This document shows positions 1-7,015 of a stretch of 8,297 nt of DNA, piece by piece (the first letter of the stretch is position 1; each line of letters opens with the position of its first letter). The notes beneath the pieces were generated by a model, which saw only the letters and a program-made list of their open reading frames with translations, made no database searches and was not told where the DNA came from. Position numbers and translations under genes: made by a program. Origin of the DNA: JBQTHP01 sp052389755 (GTDB taxonomy: Bacteria > Pseudomonadota > Gammaproteobacteria > Steroidobacterales > Steroidobacteraceae); contig JBQTHP010000072.1 in assembly GCA_052389755.1 (NCBI GenBank), positions 1 through 8,297 of the forward strand. Direction: 5' to 3'.

Positions 1-341
1 CGCCCGTCGCACACGCCGTGCAGCCTGCTCCGTGCAACATCGGCAAGACCTGCTGCGCGCATTCGTCCGCCACACCGGTCTTGCTTTACGCCTCAGATAG
101 GACATTACTTATACATGACTCAATAGCCGTTGATCGATTCCCGATCGGCCGGTACGCTGTCCACGGATCGGTCGGAGTGCAGGGCATCGTGCTGTATGAC
201 GGCGAGCACACCTTGTCATTCGCGGATAGATTGCGGGCCGTGCCCTTTTCAGCTCTCTGGTCCTGAGGTGAACGGCGCGAGTGACCTCACGCTGCGGCTA
301 GCCGAAGCGCGTGAGCATGCGCCCCTTCGCGTCGAGCTCTC
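1..341. other. Left-edge region with no assignable gene
   Basis: No recognisable gene is seen here. One plus-strand frame is open from the left edge (position 3) to a TGA at 264-266. Its translation matches no family I know, and it mixes GC-ending codons with runs such as TTA-CTT-ATA, so it could be the tail of a gene starting outside the window or simply chance. Another plus frame runs in from the edge and stops at TAG 99-101, and could equally be the end of an upstream gene. The stretch also contains the short palindromes CCGATCGG (141-148) and CGGCTAGCCG near 295-305. I see no hairpin followed by a T-run that would serve as a terminator for the minus-strand gene ending at 342. Confidence 0.4.
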
Positions 342-1733
342 TCAGTTTCCGTTTACTGCGGCCCTGATCTTCGCAGCCATCGTCGCGACCTCCGAGCTGA
401 CGCGCGCCGTGTCGAGAGTCAGTACCTTGCGGTCGCGCATGACGAGCTTGCCGTCCACGACGACGTTCACCACGTTGCTCGCATCGGCCACGTAGACCAG
501 GTGTGAGATCACGTCGTACAGGGGCTTTAACTGCGGGTCATCGAGTGAGATCTGGATGAGATCCGCGCGTCGCCCCACCGTGAGCGCGCCGATCTCCTCG
601 CCCAGCCCGACCGCCTCGGCGCCGCCGCGCGTGGCCATGCGAAGCACCGTCGGGGCGGGCAGCACCTTGGGATCCATCGCGGCGACCTTCGCGAGGAATG
701 CGGCAAGACGCATCTCCTCCCACATGTCGAGATCGTTGTTCGTCGCAGGCCCATCGGTGCCGAGGCCGACCGGCACTCCGGCCTTGAGCATCGCGGTCAC
801 CGGGGCGATACCGGACGAGATCTTCATGTTGGAGGTCGGATTGTGAATGGCGCCGACGCGCCGCTTGGCGAGAAGCTCGATCTCGGCCGGCGTGGGATAG
901 ATGACATGCGCACCGATCGTCGTTCCGCCGAAAAAGCCGACCGATTCCAGCACGGTGATGGGCGTGGCACCGAAGTTCTGCCGGCTGTGCTCGACCTCGT
1001 ACTTCGATTCCGCCAGGTGAATTCCCATCGGCACACCGAGCTCGCGCGCGCGTGCGCTGATCTGCCGCAACAGATCCGGCTTGACGGTGTAGAGCGCGTG
1101 GGCGCTGATCATCGGGACGATGCGGTTGTTGCGGCCCTTCCATCGCTTGACGAACTCTTCCGCCTTGCGCAGCGAGTCTGCCGCGTCCGTGGCATCGGGG
1201 CTCTTCTGGTCGATGACCGTTGGCGCGACCAGCGCGCGCAACCCGCAACCCTCCACTGCTTTCGCGACGCTCTCGGGAAAGTAGTACATGTCCAGGAAGG
1301 TGGTGGTGCCGCCGCGGATCATCTCCCAGCAGGCGAGCTCCGTCCCGATGCGCACGAACTCGGCATCCGCGAAGCGCACCTCGAGCGGGAACATGTACTT
1401 CGTGAGCCAGTCCATCAGCTCGATGTCGTCCGCAACCCCCCGGAACAGGGACATGGCGGCATGCGTGTGGCCGTTCACGAGGCCGGGCATGACGACCCGC
1501 TCGCGGCCATCGAGCGTGGTCGCCGCACGATGTTTCTCGCGGATCTCGCGAGCGGGGCCGACCGCTACGATGCGGCCGTCGCCGACCGCTACCGCGCCGT
1601 CCTGGATGACCGGCCGCGCATCATCCTGGGTTACGACGTAGTCGCCGAACACGATCAGATCAACGCTATGCGGCGACTGCGCCGCGCACGCGGATGCCAG
1701 CCCGAGCGCAAGGACGAAAACGGCCATCTTCAT
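342..1733 (-). CDS. Exported amidohydrolase, SAH/MTA (nucleoside) deaminase-like
   Basis: This 463-aa protein belongs to the metal-dependent amidohydrolase superfamily, in the subgroup of S-adenosylhomocysteine/5'-methylthioadenosine deaminases (MtaD, TM0936-like). These hydrolyse the 6-amino group of adenosine-type nucleosides, releasing ammonia. Visible metal ligands are His89 and His91 (NGHTH), His239 in HLAES, His276 in GAH and Asp327 in GTDG. Glu242 is the expected proton-shuttling glutamate, and His212 is a likely substrate contact. HNPTSNMK (297-304) is typical of the group. Residues 1-18 form a short signal peptide (hydrophobic core, then ACA-AQ), so the enzyme is probably periplasmic, whereas characterised MtaD enzymes are cytoplasmic. 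The Cys at 16 is only a poor lipobox. The ATG has a GGGG Shine-Dalgarno-like tract 6 nt upstream; a second ATG at codon 3 is possible. The nearby deoD/deoC pair favours a nucleoside substrate. Guanine-type or other amidohydrolase substrates remain possible. Confidence 0.88.
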   Translation of the reverse strand: MKMAVFVLALGLASACAAQSPHSVDLIVFGDYVVTQDDARPVIQDGAVAVGDGRIVAVGPAREIREKHRAATTLDGRERVVMPGLVNGHTHAAMSLFRGVADDIELMDWLTKYMFPLEVRFADAEFVRIGTELACWEMIRGGTTTFLDMYYFPESVAKAVEGCGLRALVAPTVIDQKSPDATDAADSLRKAEEFVKRWKGRNNRIVPMISAHALYTVKPDLLRQISARARELGVPMGIHLAESKYEVEHSRQNFGATPITVLESVGFFGGTTIGAHVIYPTPAEIELLAKRRVGAIHNPTSNMKISSGIAPVTAMLKAGVPVGLGTDGPATNNDLDMWEEMRLAAFLAKVAAMDPKVLPAPTVLRMATRGGAEAVGLGEEIGALTVGRRADLIQISLDDPQLKPLYDVISHLVYVADASNVVNVVVDGKLVMRDRKVLTLDTARVSSEVATMAAKIRAAVNGN

Positions 1734-1948
1734 GAGAAACCCCGTGTACGCGAGACGCAGCGTGAGCGTGCGACCCTACCTCGCCTCGCTCATTGGCAGG
1801 CGCGTCAGTGGCGGCATCTCGTGCGTTGCCGCGGTGATCGGTTGAATTGACCGGTCGGGGCCCAGCGTCCCTAGCGACGCGGTGTCGCCTGCCCAGGAAT
1901 TGACGACTTACAACCCAGTATGCCTGGTCCAACCTTCGCACCCGAGCC

Positions 1949-2596
1949 TCAGTGCACCAATCCTGTCCGACCAAACCCGAACCAATCATTCGCTTCGCTA
2001 GCGATTATTGCACGCACCTTGCATAGGAGCGCATCAGGCGCGACGCTTCCGAAATGTCGGCTGTCAGTCGAATCGTCGCGATTGTCGCCCAAGAGGAAGT
2101 ATCCAGGCTGCTTCACATCGACGTCCAGAGCGCCACCGAATGTTTCGTATATCTCAAACGTTCTTGCCAACAAGGATTGCTGGAATTGAAGATCAGCAGG
2201 ATCGTCGTCCTGTAACTGCGTTCGCAGTTGCTTCGCGATAAGGACCCCATTGATGACGAGCTCCTTATTGCGGTACATCACGTGATCTTCTGGTAGAGCG
2301 ACAACGCGCTTTATGCCGGTTTGGGAGGTAGCAGGCAAAACGAACGCAACGATATCGCCGGGTGCTACGGCGCTTGTTCCTCGTACACAAGCCACGACAT
2401 CGCCCGGAGCGAGCGCCGGACGCATGGACGGCGTCGTGACTATGTAGACATCAATCATCCACACTAAGAACAGAGCCAACAGGCCGATCGCGGCAGCGAT
2501 TGATACCGCGATCGGCCACTTACCTGTCCTATCAACACCTATGGCTTGCGGCCCCAGAAGAAGTTGTCGCCTGAAGAGCCGCCAGAATTGGGGCAT
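1949..2596 (-). CDS. lepB: Type I signal peptidase (LepB family, S26)
   Basis: This 215-aa inner-membrane serine protease would cleave Sec/Tat signal peptides from exported proteins. A single transmembrane segment spans about residues 28-48, followed by the catalytic serine motif TTPSMRP (Ser57), the general-base lysine in GIKRVV (Lys96), and the C-terminal box GDNRDDSTDSRHFG (170-183). All diagnostic S26 boxes are therefore intact. It is shorter than E. coli LepB (324 aa, two membrane segments), resembling compact one-segment forms. The start is well constrained: an in-frame TAG lies two codons upstream, and no later ATG/GTG/TTG keeps the membrane segment. The gene therefore overlaps the preceding hydrolase by 58 nt, which suggests translational coupling. 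No strong Shine-Dalgarno is visible. Codons such as ATA, AGG and TTA near the 5' end differ from the GC-ending usage of the flanking genes. It may be an accessory copy dedicated to its partner rather than the housekeeping enzyme; the usual lepA and rnc neighbours are absent. Confidence 0.9.
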   Translation of the reverse strand: MPQFWRLFRRQLLLGPQAIGVDRTGKWPIAVSIAAAIGLLALFLVWMIDVYIVTTPSMRPALAPGDVVACVRGTSAVAPGDIVAFVLPATSQTGIKRVVALPEDHVMYRNKELVINGVLIAKQLRTQLQDDDPADLQFQQSLLARTFEIYETFGGALDVDVKQPGYFLLGDNRDDSTDSRHFGSVAPDALLCKVRAIIASEANDWFGFGRTGLVH

Positions 2597-4101
2597 GGGC
2601 TACCAGGGTCGGGAAGATTCCCGCCCACGTTACCCAGCCTAACCTTGCAGCTGTTGTTCGCCGCACAGTAGTTGTTGCTGCGCCACTCCTGTCCACCAGC
2701 GGGATTGCCAGACCAATAGTTGGGCTGGTTTGGATAGCGCAGGGGCAAGTAGCTCCCCGAGGGCGTATTTTGCGAAGTTTTGTCGGCAACGACGCCATTT
2801 CCCACCCAAAACACCTCCACAAGGATGCCCGTCGGCTCAAGAGTCGCGATGGGGACGTGGCCGTCGTTCATTTGGTCATGGCTGCCCCCGACGGATGATG
2901 TGCCGCCGTGGACTGCACAACTCCACCGCTTGTTTGCCCAGATGTAGCCAACGTTCGACTGCGGTCCATTCGGTGTAGCGTTTCGACACGCCTCCGCACC
3001 ACCGTGCCCTTCAGCGCCCGGATAGAAATCGCAACCGTTCATATTAATGAGTGCGCGGTTGCGTATGGACCACGCGACCGCTATGCGACCATCCTGCGAC
3101 TCTCCCCGGGCCTCGTTATAAACCACTTCCGACGCATTGACGGCAGTGCGGCTCCACCCCTGTCCGCTTGGAGCGTACAAAAACTGATTGGCGAGAGGTC
3201 CGCGTGAGTCATCTGACGACTCAGTATGCGCAAAGGCCTGAGCCGCCATTAGCCCCAGGATGTTCTTCGGAGAAGCGGCGACTTTAGCTGTCACTTTGGG
3301 TATCGGCCCAACACCCCAAGTGCCATTTGTCGTCCTCCTGATTTTCGACATTTCCTCATCGGCTGCGGACGTGTCGAGTCCCAGGGAATGCATCAGCCGT
3401 TGGCGCATCAGGGCGACGTTGAAGTAGAACTGCCTGTCCACCGCATCGAACCGATTCAGAACGTCCAGCGCGACCTGAGGCTGCCCCCCGTCAATGAGAT
3501 ATTGAGCGTACCGTACGTGCGCTTCAACGCTGTCGCGAGGTCGTCGCATGTATATCGCCTCGTCGAAGTGTCGAGCTACAGAGGAATCTCGGAATTTCGC
3601 TAACCCGACAGCGAAATCTATCAGGGCCACGTATCTGCCTCTTTCGTCACTGTAGTTCGTCAGGTACTTTGCAAAGACCCGGACCAGCAACGCTTTGTCT
3701 CCAATCTGTTGGGCCAGTTCCGATACCTGTCTCGAGTAGCGGATGCGGCCCTGAGCCAGCGCTAACTCGGCGGCCTCTACGTACGAAGCGACCGCCTCCT
3801 GCAACAAACCTCTACGCTGAGATTCTTCTAGCTGGGGTGCCTGTCTTTCGTGATCAAGATAGAGGCGAATTCCCTCACCGAGCTGGGTCAGGGACTCCTC
3901 TTTCTGATCGGTACTGGCCATTGAGGCTCGCATCCTGAGCTGATCGATGAATTTCGCGGCAGAATCGCGCGACCGAAATTGCTGCGCGATGTTGTGAGTA
4001 GGTAGATCGTTCGCCTGAGCAGCGAGCGAGTCACCGGTTGCAGCAAGCCAACTGGCGAAGACGAGGCAGCACGCTGTCGACAAAGGAATTCGCCTGCGCA
4101 T
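2539..4101 (-). CDS. Exported SleB-like cell wall hydrolase with helical N-terminal half
   Basis: This 520-aa exported protein probably cuts peptidoglycan. A signal peptide covers about residues 1-28 (RRR, hydrophobic core, SLAAQA). Residues 40-240 are predominantly helical, with repeated Ala/Leu-rich segments that read like degenerate TPR or coiled-coil repeats; this is judged by eye. Residues 325-440 match the cell wall hydrolase/SleB family (PF07486 type): the block NEARGESQDGRIAVAWSIRNR (from 329) carries the expected catalytic Glu330, followed by C-D-F-Y-P-G and W-S-C-A. The C-terminus (460-520) is rich in Gly, Asn, Ser and Pro. Six cysteines lie between 358 and 503 and could form disulfides in the periplasm. 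A GGGGGA ribosome-binding site sits 7 nt before the ATG. The last 58 nt overlap the signal peptidase gene, so the two are probably co-transcribed. SleB itself is a spore-cortex enzyme; here the family is used in a Gram-negative context. Its specific substrate is unknown. Confidence 0.8.
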   Translation of the reverse strand: MRRRIPLSTACCLVFASWLAATGDSLAAQANDLPTHNIAQQFRSRDSAAKFIDQLRMRASMASTDQKEESLTQLGEGIRLYLDHERQAPQLEESQRRGLLQEAVASYVEAAELALAQGRIRYSRQVSELAQQIGDKALLVRVFAKYLTNYSDERGRYVALIDFAVGLAKFRDSSVARHFDEAIYMRRPRDSVEAHVRYAQYLIDGGQPQVALDVLNRFDAVDRQFYFNVALMRQRLMHSLGLDTSAADEEMSKIRRTTNGTWGVGPIPKVTAKVAASPKNILGLMAAQAFAHTESSDDSRGPLANQFLYAPSGQGWSRTAVNASEVVYNEARGESQDGRIAVAWSIRNRALINMNGCDFYPGAEGHGGAEACRNATPNGPQSNVGYIWANKRWSCAVHGGTSSVGGSHDQMNDGHVPIATLEPTGILVEVFWVGNGVVADKTSQNTPSGSYLPLRYPNQPNYWSGNPAGGQEWRSNNYCAANNSCKVRLGNVGGNLPDPGSPCPNSGGSSGDNFFWGRKP

Positions 4102-4114
4102 GGTTAAGTCCCCC

Positions 4115-4132
4115 GTGAATGAATTGACTCAC
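4115..4132. repeat. Imperfect palindrome abutting the hydrolase ribosome-binding site
   Basis: GTGAATGAATTGACTCAC matches its own reverse complement at 14 of 18 positions. It directly abuts the GGGGGA ribosome-binding site (4109-4114, minus strand) of the cell wall hydrolase gene. This position would suit an operator or a translational control site. The match is imperfect, so chance is possible. Confidence 0.3.
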
Positions 4133-4249
4133 CTGAATCGACCGGGGTTCAGACGGGAGAAGAGTTCAATCCAGATAGCGTTCCTTGCGAAACACGTGAG
4201 GGATCGCCCTGATGCTCCCTGACCCTCTCCGCTGGATCTCCTCTCGAGG

Positions 4250-4301
4250 CTCGCGTTGAATCGCGAGGTGACCTCTTAGTTTCTTGTCATCGGGTGACCC
4301 G
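4250..4301. promoter_or_regulatory. Cluster of a hairpin and two related 11-bp palindromes
   Basis: CTCGCG (4250-4255) and CGCGAG (4262-4267) form a perfect 6-bp inverted repeat around a 6-nt loop. Overlapping its right arm is GAGGTGACCTC (4265-4275), a perfect odd palindrome. A second one, CGGGTGACCCG (4291-4301), has its centre 26 bp further on. The two share the core GGTGACC. Paired similar palindromes spaced between two and three helical turns apart are typical of dimeric regulator sites. The cluster lies about 150-200 bp upstream of the hydrolase/signal-peptidase unit, the only gene unit it could easily control. Function is inferred. Confidence 0.35.
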
Positions 4302-4465
4302 AAAGCCTATTCCCGAGCACGCACCTTTTCAAGACAACTGGGCCGCTACGAGTGTTGCATCACGGACTCGTTGCCAATACCGACTGAGATTCGTCTGCGG
4401 CGATGTACAGTGACCCTCGCTCGTCAAGATTCATTTCTGCTGCGTTTGGAACGAAATACCGATCA

Positions 4466-4498
4466 TGCCGGCGCGGCGGATGCGCCACCGCGCCGGCA
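4466..4498 (-). terminator. GC-rich hairpin behind the receptor gene
   Basis: TGCCGGCGCGG (4466-4476) is perfectly complementary to CCGCGCCGGCA (4488-4498), giving an 11-bp stem around an 11-nt loop. It begins 10 nt past the receptor's TAG stop in the direction of transcription. The bases following on the minus strand (TGATCGGTATTTCG) are only moderately T-rich, so it is an imperfect intrinsic terminator. It could instead mainly stabilise the 3' end of the mRNA. Position and stem strength make a transcript-end role likely. Confidence 0.65.
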
Positions 4499-4508
4499 CC
4501 TTCTCTCG

Positions 4509-6758
4509 CTAGTCGAAGTTCGCCCGGAACGACACGCCCATGATCCGCGGCTCGTTGTCGAAGCCCGTGAGGTTGTTGAAGTCGATGCCCCCCTTCACGT
4601 TCTCCTCATCGGTGATGTTGCGCCCGAAGAGCGCTACTTCCCACCGGCCGTCGTCGGGCGCGTAGCCGATGCGGACGCCTCCCTCGAAGGTGTCCTCGCT
4701 GAGGTACTCCGCGGACTCGTAGAGGAAGAACTGCGTCTCGCCCTGGAACGCCCAGTCCGTGAAGACGAAGAGCTCGCCGTTACCCACTGGAATCCCATAG
4801 CGGGCCGTCACGGTCGCGATGTACTCCGGCGCCTGTGTGAACGCATTGCCGTCGATGATCGCGCGGCCATTGGCGTCGAGCGGATCGAGCACCGTGCACA
4901 GCCCCGACGCGCAGGGCGGGACGACGAGCGTGTTGTCGTCGAGCTCGGTGTCCACCCAGCTGAGCCCGGCGGTGACGAGGAAGTTGTCCGTGACGAGGAA
5001 TTCACCGTCCACGTCGAAGCCGAGACCGGTCCCCTTGTCCGCGTTGACGAGTTGCACGAAGTTGCCGCCGCCGCCGATGGCCGAGAGCTGCTGGTCGTCG
5101 ATCTGGTAGTAGAACACCGAGCCGTTGAGTCGCACCCGGTTGCCTGCGAGCAGCGATTTGAAGCCCGCCTCGATCGAGTTGATCGTCTCGGATTCCGCCA
5201 CCGAGGGCTGGCCGAAGAACGCGATGTCCCGGCCCTGGATGGTCGGCGCACGGAAGCCGTTGGCCAGGCGCGCATAGAGATTGGTGGTATCGCTCACCTG
5301 GAACAGCGCGGAGAGGTCCCAGCTCACCTGAGAATCCGACACGTTGGTCGGCGGTACCGGCGCTCCGGGATTGTTGAAGGCCGAGAGATCCTTTTCATCG
5401 TCGGTGAACCGCGCGCCGCCCGTCACCGTGAGGACATCCGTGACGTCGTAGCTCACGTGACCGAACACGGCGTAAGCAGTGTTCTCATGCTGCACGGTCG
5501 TCGGCGGCACGAAACCCGGGTTCGTGGTCACGGAGAAATCCGAGTCGAAGTAGAACACGCCGGCCTGCCAGAAGAGCGCATCGCTCGCCTGGTTCGCGAG
5601 CCGGATTTCCTGCGTGATCTGGTCCAGATCGTCGATACCGTCCAGCGTATCGGAGGGGAACGGAATGCAGGGGTCGCCCGGGCCGCTACCGGGCGGGCAA
5701 GGTGCGGCATTGCCCAGGAAGTCGGCGCCGAAGCCGCCGTCGATGTCGCCGCGGCTGCTGCTTTCGGTGGATTCGTAGGCCGAAATCGAGGTCAGGGTCA
5801 GCCCGTCGGCGAAGTCGAAATCGAGCCGTACGGAGCCGCCCAGCGACTCGGCTGACTGATCGTTGCCCGCGCCGCCGTCGTAAAAGACGGAATCGCGGTC
5901 GAAGTTTCCGTTGAAGCCTTCGCCGGGGCCGAGAACGTTCGCGCGGAAGATCGAGGCGGTCCCGTCGATATCGCGCCCGTGAACGTTCAGGAGCGCCTTG
6001 AAAGTATCCGTCGGCGAGAGGAGCAGCTGGGCCCGATAGGCGAACTCCTCGTACCCTCCCAGCGCGTCGCTCTGGTCATCCGCCGGAGTGGCGGGATTGC
6101 CGAGATTGTCGATCCAGTCGTCACGCTCCTGATAGAGCACCGCAACACGGGCGGAAGCGGTGTCCGAGCCCCCGCCCACGGCGCCGTGGAGCATTGCGTT
6201 GCCCAACTCGCCGTAGCTCAGCGCGACGTTGGCATCGAACTCGCTGCTCGGCTTCTTGGTGTCGAATTTCACGATGCCGGCGGGCGTGTTGCGCCCGAAC
6301 AGCGTGCCCTGCGGACCTCTCAGGACTTCCACGCGCTCGATGTCGAACAGCGGGAAGCTCTTGAGGATGACGTTTTCGAGCACGACCTCGTCCACGATGA
6401 TCGACACGGGCTGCGAAGCCGCGAGATCGAAGTCGGAATTTCCCAGACCGCGGATATAGAAGCGCGGCGCCAGACGGCCGTTGGAGGATTCGGCGTAGAG
6501 ACTGGGCACACGGGTCGCGAGGGCCCGGATGTCTTCGCCGCCCTCGAGCAGCGACGCGAGGCGCTCTTCATCCACCGTGGAGACGGAAATCGGCACCTTC
6601 CGCAAGTTCTCCTCGCGCCGCTGAGCGGTGACCACCACTTCGGCGAGCGCACCCTCCTCCTGGTCCTGGCCGTACGCCGGCCAGGCGGCGGCGGTCGCCA
6701 TCGCGAGCCACCAGATCGATGGCGGCCGCAGGCGTGGCAGATCGCTATTTCGTGTCAT
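4509..6758 (-). CDS. TonB-dependent outer-membrane receptor
   Basis: This 749-aa protein is an active-transport porin of the outer membrane, powered by TonB-ExbBD. A signal peptide covers about residues 1-30 (cleavage near AYG-QDQ), followed by a TonB-box-like segment ALAEVVVTAQRREEN (37-51). The plug domain includes PRFYIRGLGNSDFD (98-111), VSIIVDEV and the highly typical VEVLRGPQGTLFGRNTPAG (143-161). The rest is a beta-barrel ending in a terminal strand (VSFRANFD). Two close cysteine pairs, near residues 352/362 and 615/620, probably staple extracellular loops. The ATG at 6758 was chosen because a GGGGAG ribosome-binding site lies 7 nt upstream (6766-6771) and the signal peptide follows at once; the frame stays open 74 codons further upstream, but that part has no export signal or family similarity. 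The sequence style fits the large group often labelled siderophore receptors. Divergent deoD/deoC and the nearby deaminase suggest a nucleoside or related ligand, which is an inference. Confidence 0.93.
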   Translation of the reverse strand: MTRNSDLPRLRPPSIWWLAMATAAAWPAYGQDQEEGALAEVVVTAQRREENLRKVPISVSTVDEERLASLLEGGEDIRALATRVPSLYAESSNGRLAPRFYIRGLGNSDFDLAASQPVSIIVDEVVLENVILKSFPLFDIERVEVLRGPQGTLFGRNTPAGIVKFDTKKPSSEFDANVALSYGELGNAMLHGAVGGGSDTASARVAVLYQERDDWIDNLGNPATPADDQSDALGGYEEFAYRAQLLLSPTDTFKALLNVHGRDIDGTASIFRANVLGPGEGFNGNFDRDSVFYDGGAGNDQSAESLGGSVRLDFDFADGLTLTSISAYESTESSSRGDIDGGFGADFLGNAAPCPPGSGPGDPCIPFPSDTLDGIDDLDQITQEIRLANQASDALFWQAGVFYFDSDFSVTTNPGFVPPTTVQHENTAYAVFGHVSYDVTDVLTVTGGARFTDDEKDLSAFNNPGAPVPPTNVSDSQVSWDLSALFQVSDTTNLYARLANGFRAPTIQGRDIAFFGQPSVAESETINSIEAGFKSLLAGNRVRLNGSVFYYQIDDQQLSAIGGGGNFVQLVNADKGTGLGFDVDGEFLVTDNFLVTAGLSWVDTELDDNTLVVPPCASGLCTVLDPLDANGRAIIDGNAFTQAPEYIATVTARYGIPVGNGELFVFTDWAFQGETQFFLYESAEYLSEDTFEGGVRIGYAPDDGRWEVALFGRNITDEENVKGGIDFNNLTGFDNEPRIMGVSFRANFD

Positions 6759-7015
6759 GCCATATCTCCCCACTGTGAGAACCGGAAGCCCGAATAGATT
6801 GGGGTCGGTCCGACGGAACCAGCGTGCTGCATTTGTTGTTGCCGGGATGAGAAACAACGACCGATCCCCGCCATCCCGGGTGCGAGTATAGCCATCGATC
6901 GAGCGAGTCAGCACCTTTGCATCGCTGCCACAGGTGTGCGGTGCGATGCCTTTCGCCGGCGGTGCGGGGCGTGCGACCATTCCGTCACCGCTTTCGTTGC
7001 CGCAAATCTCGACAC
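6759..7015. promoter_or_regulatory. Divergent intergenic region between the receptor gene and deoD
   Basis: This 257-bp region must hold the promoters of both the receptor gene (minus) and deoD (plus). On the minus strand TATACT (6885-6890) is a good -10 box; CTGACT lies 15 bp upstream as a weak -35. That places a transcript start near 6878 and gives the receptor an untranslated leader of about 120 nt. An 8-bp inverted repeat flanks the predicted start, and GTCGG-T-CCGAC (6804-6814) lies in the leader. On the deoD side GTGCG repeats are frequent, but no convincing promoter boxes are seen. Confidence 0.5.
6842..6879. repeat. 8-bp inverted repeat at the predicted receptor transcript start
   Basis: CCGGGATG (6842-6849) and CATCCCGG (6872-6879) are perfect inverted copies separated by 22 nt. 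The outer arm begins about 5 bp past the TATACT -10 box of the receptor promoter, so a bound protein would block initiation. Alternatively the repeat could fold as a hairpin at the 5' end of the receptor mRNA. It does not resemble the E. coli DeoR or CytR sites I know. Confidence 0.4.

Larger units (their letters stand above)
4102..4508. other. Gene-free region with several small palindromes
   Basis: This stretch lies upstream of the hydrolase gene (minus strand) and downstream of the receptor gene (minus strand). No frame gives a convincing protein; the open plus-strand frame beginning at 4284 runs antisense through the receptor gene and is a shadow. Contents seen directly: an imperfect palindrome against the hydrolase ribosome-binding site (4115-4132), a hairpin with a perfect 6-bp stem (4250-4267), two related 11-bp palindromes (4265-4275 and 4291-4301), and a strong GC-rich hairpin (4466-4498). 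The region should contain the hydrolase/signal-peptidase promoter, but no clear pair of -35 and -10 boxes stands out. Confidence 0.6.

Noticed and set aside
843..1850. A 335-codon open plus-strand frame antisense to the deaminase gene
   Set aside because: It overlaps a protein with intact catalytic motifs, and its own translation is Arg/Asp/His-rich low-complexity with no family features.
1865..1888. Competing short stems (GCGTC/GACGC and GCGAC/GTCGC) as a terminator for the signal peptidase gene
   Set aside because: The stems are only 5 bp, mutually exclusive, and have no following T-run on the minus strand.
4284..5855. A 523-codon open plus-strand frame antisense to the receptor gene
   Set aside because: The receptor reading has signal peptide, plug motifs and barrel end, while this frame is Arg/Glu/Val-rich without domains. 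Long antisense open frames are common in GC-rich genes.
165..6867. Shared 10-mer GGATCGGTCG at 165-174 (plus) and 6858-6867 (minus) as a common regulatory site
   Set aside because: In 8.3 kb many 10-base matches are expected by chance, and the first copy is not near a recognised gene start.
6759..6980. A 74-residue N-terminal extension of the receptor
   Set aside because: It would bury the signal peptide inside the protein and lacks a good ribosome-binding site, whereas the ATG at 6758 has GGGGAG at ideal spacing.
6917..7015. A 33-residue N-terminal extension of DeoD
   Set aside because: Family similarity begins at the GTG codon 7016; the extension is Arg/Cys-rich and would make the protein longer than typical DeoD.
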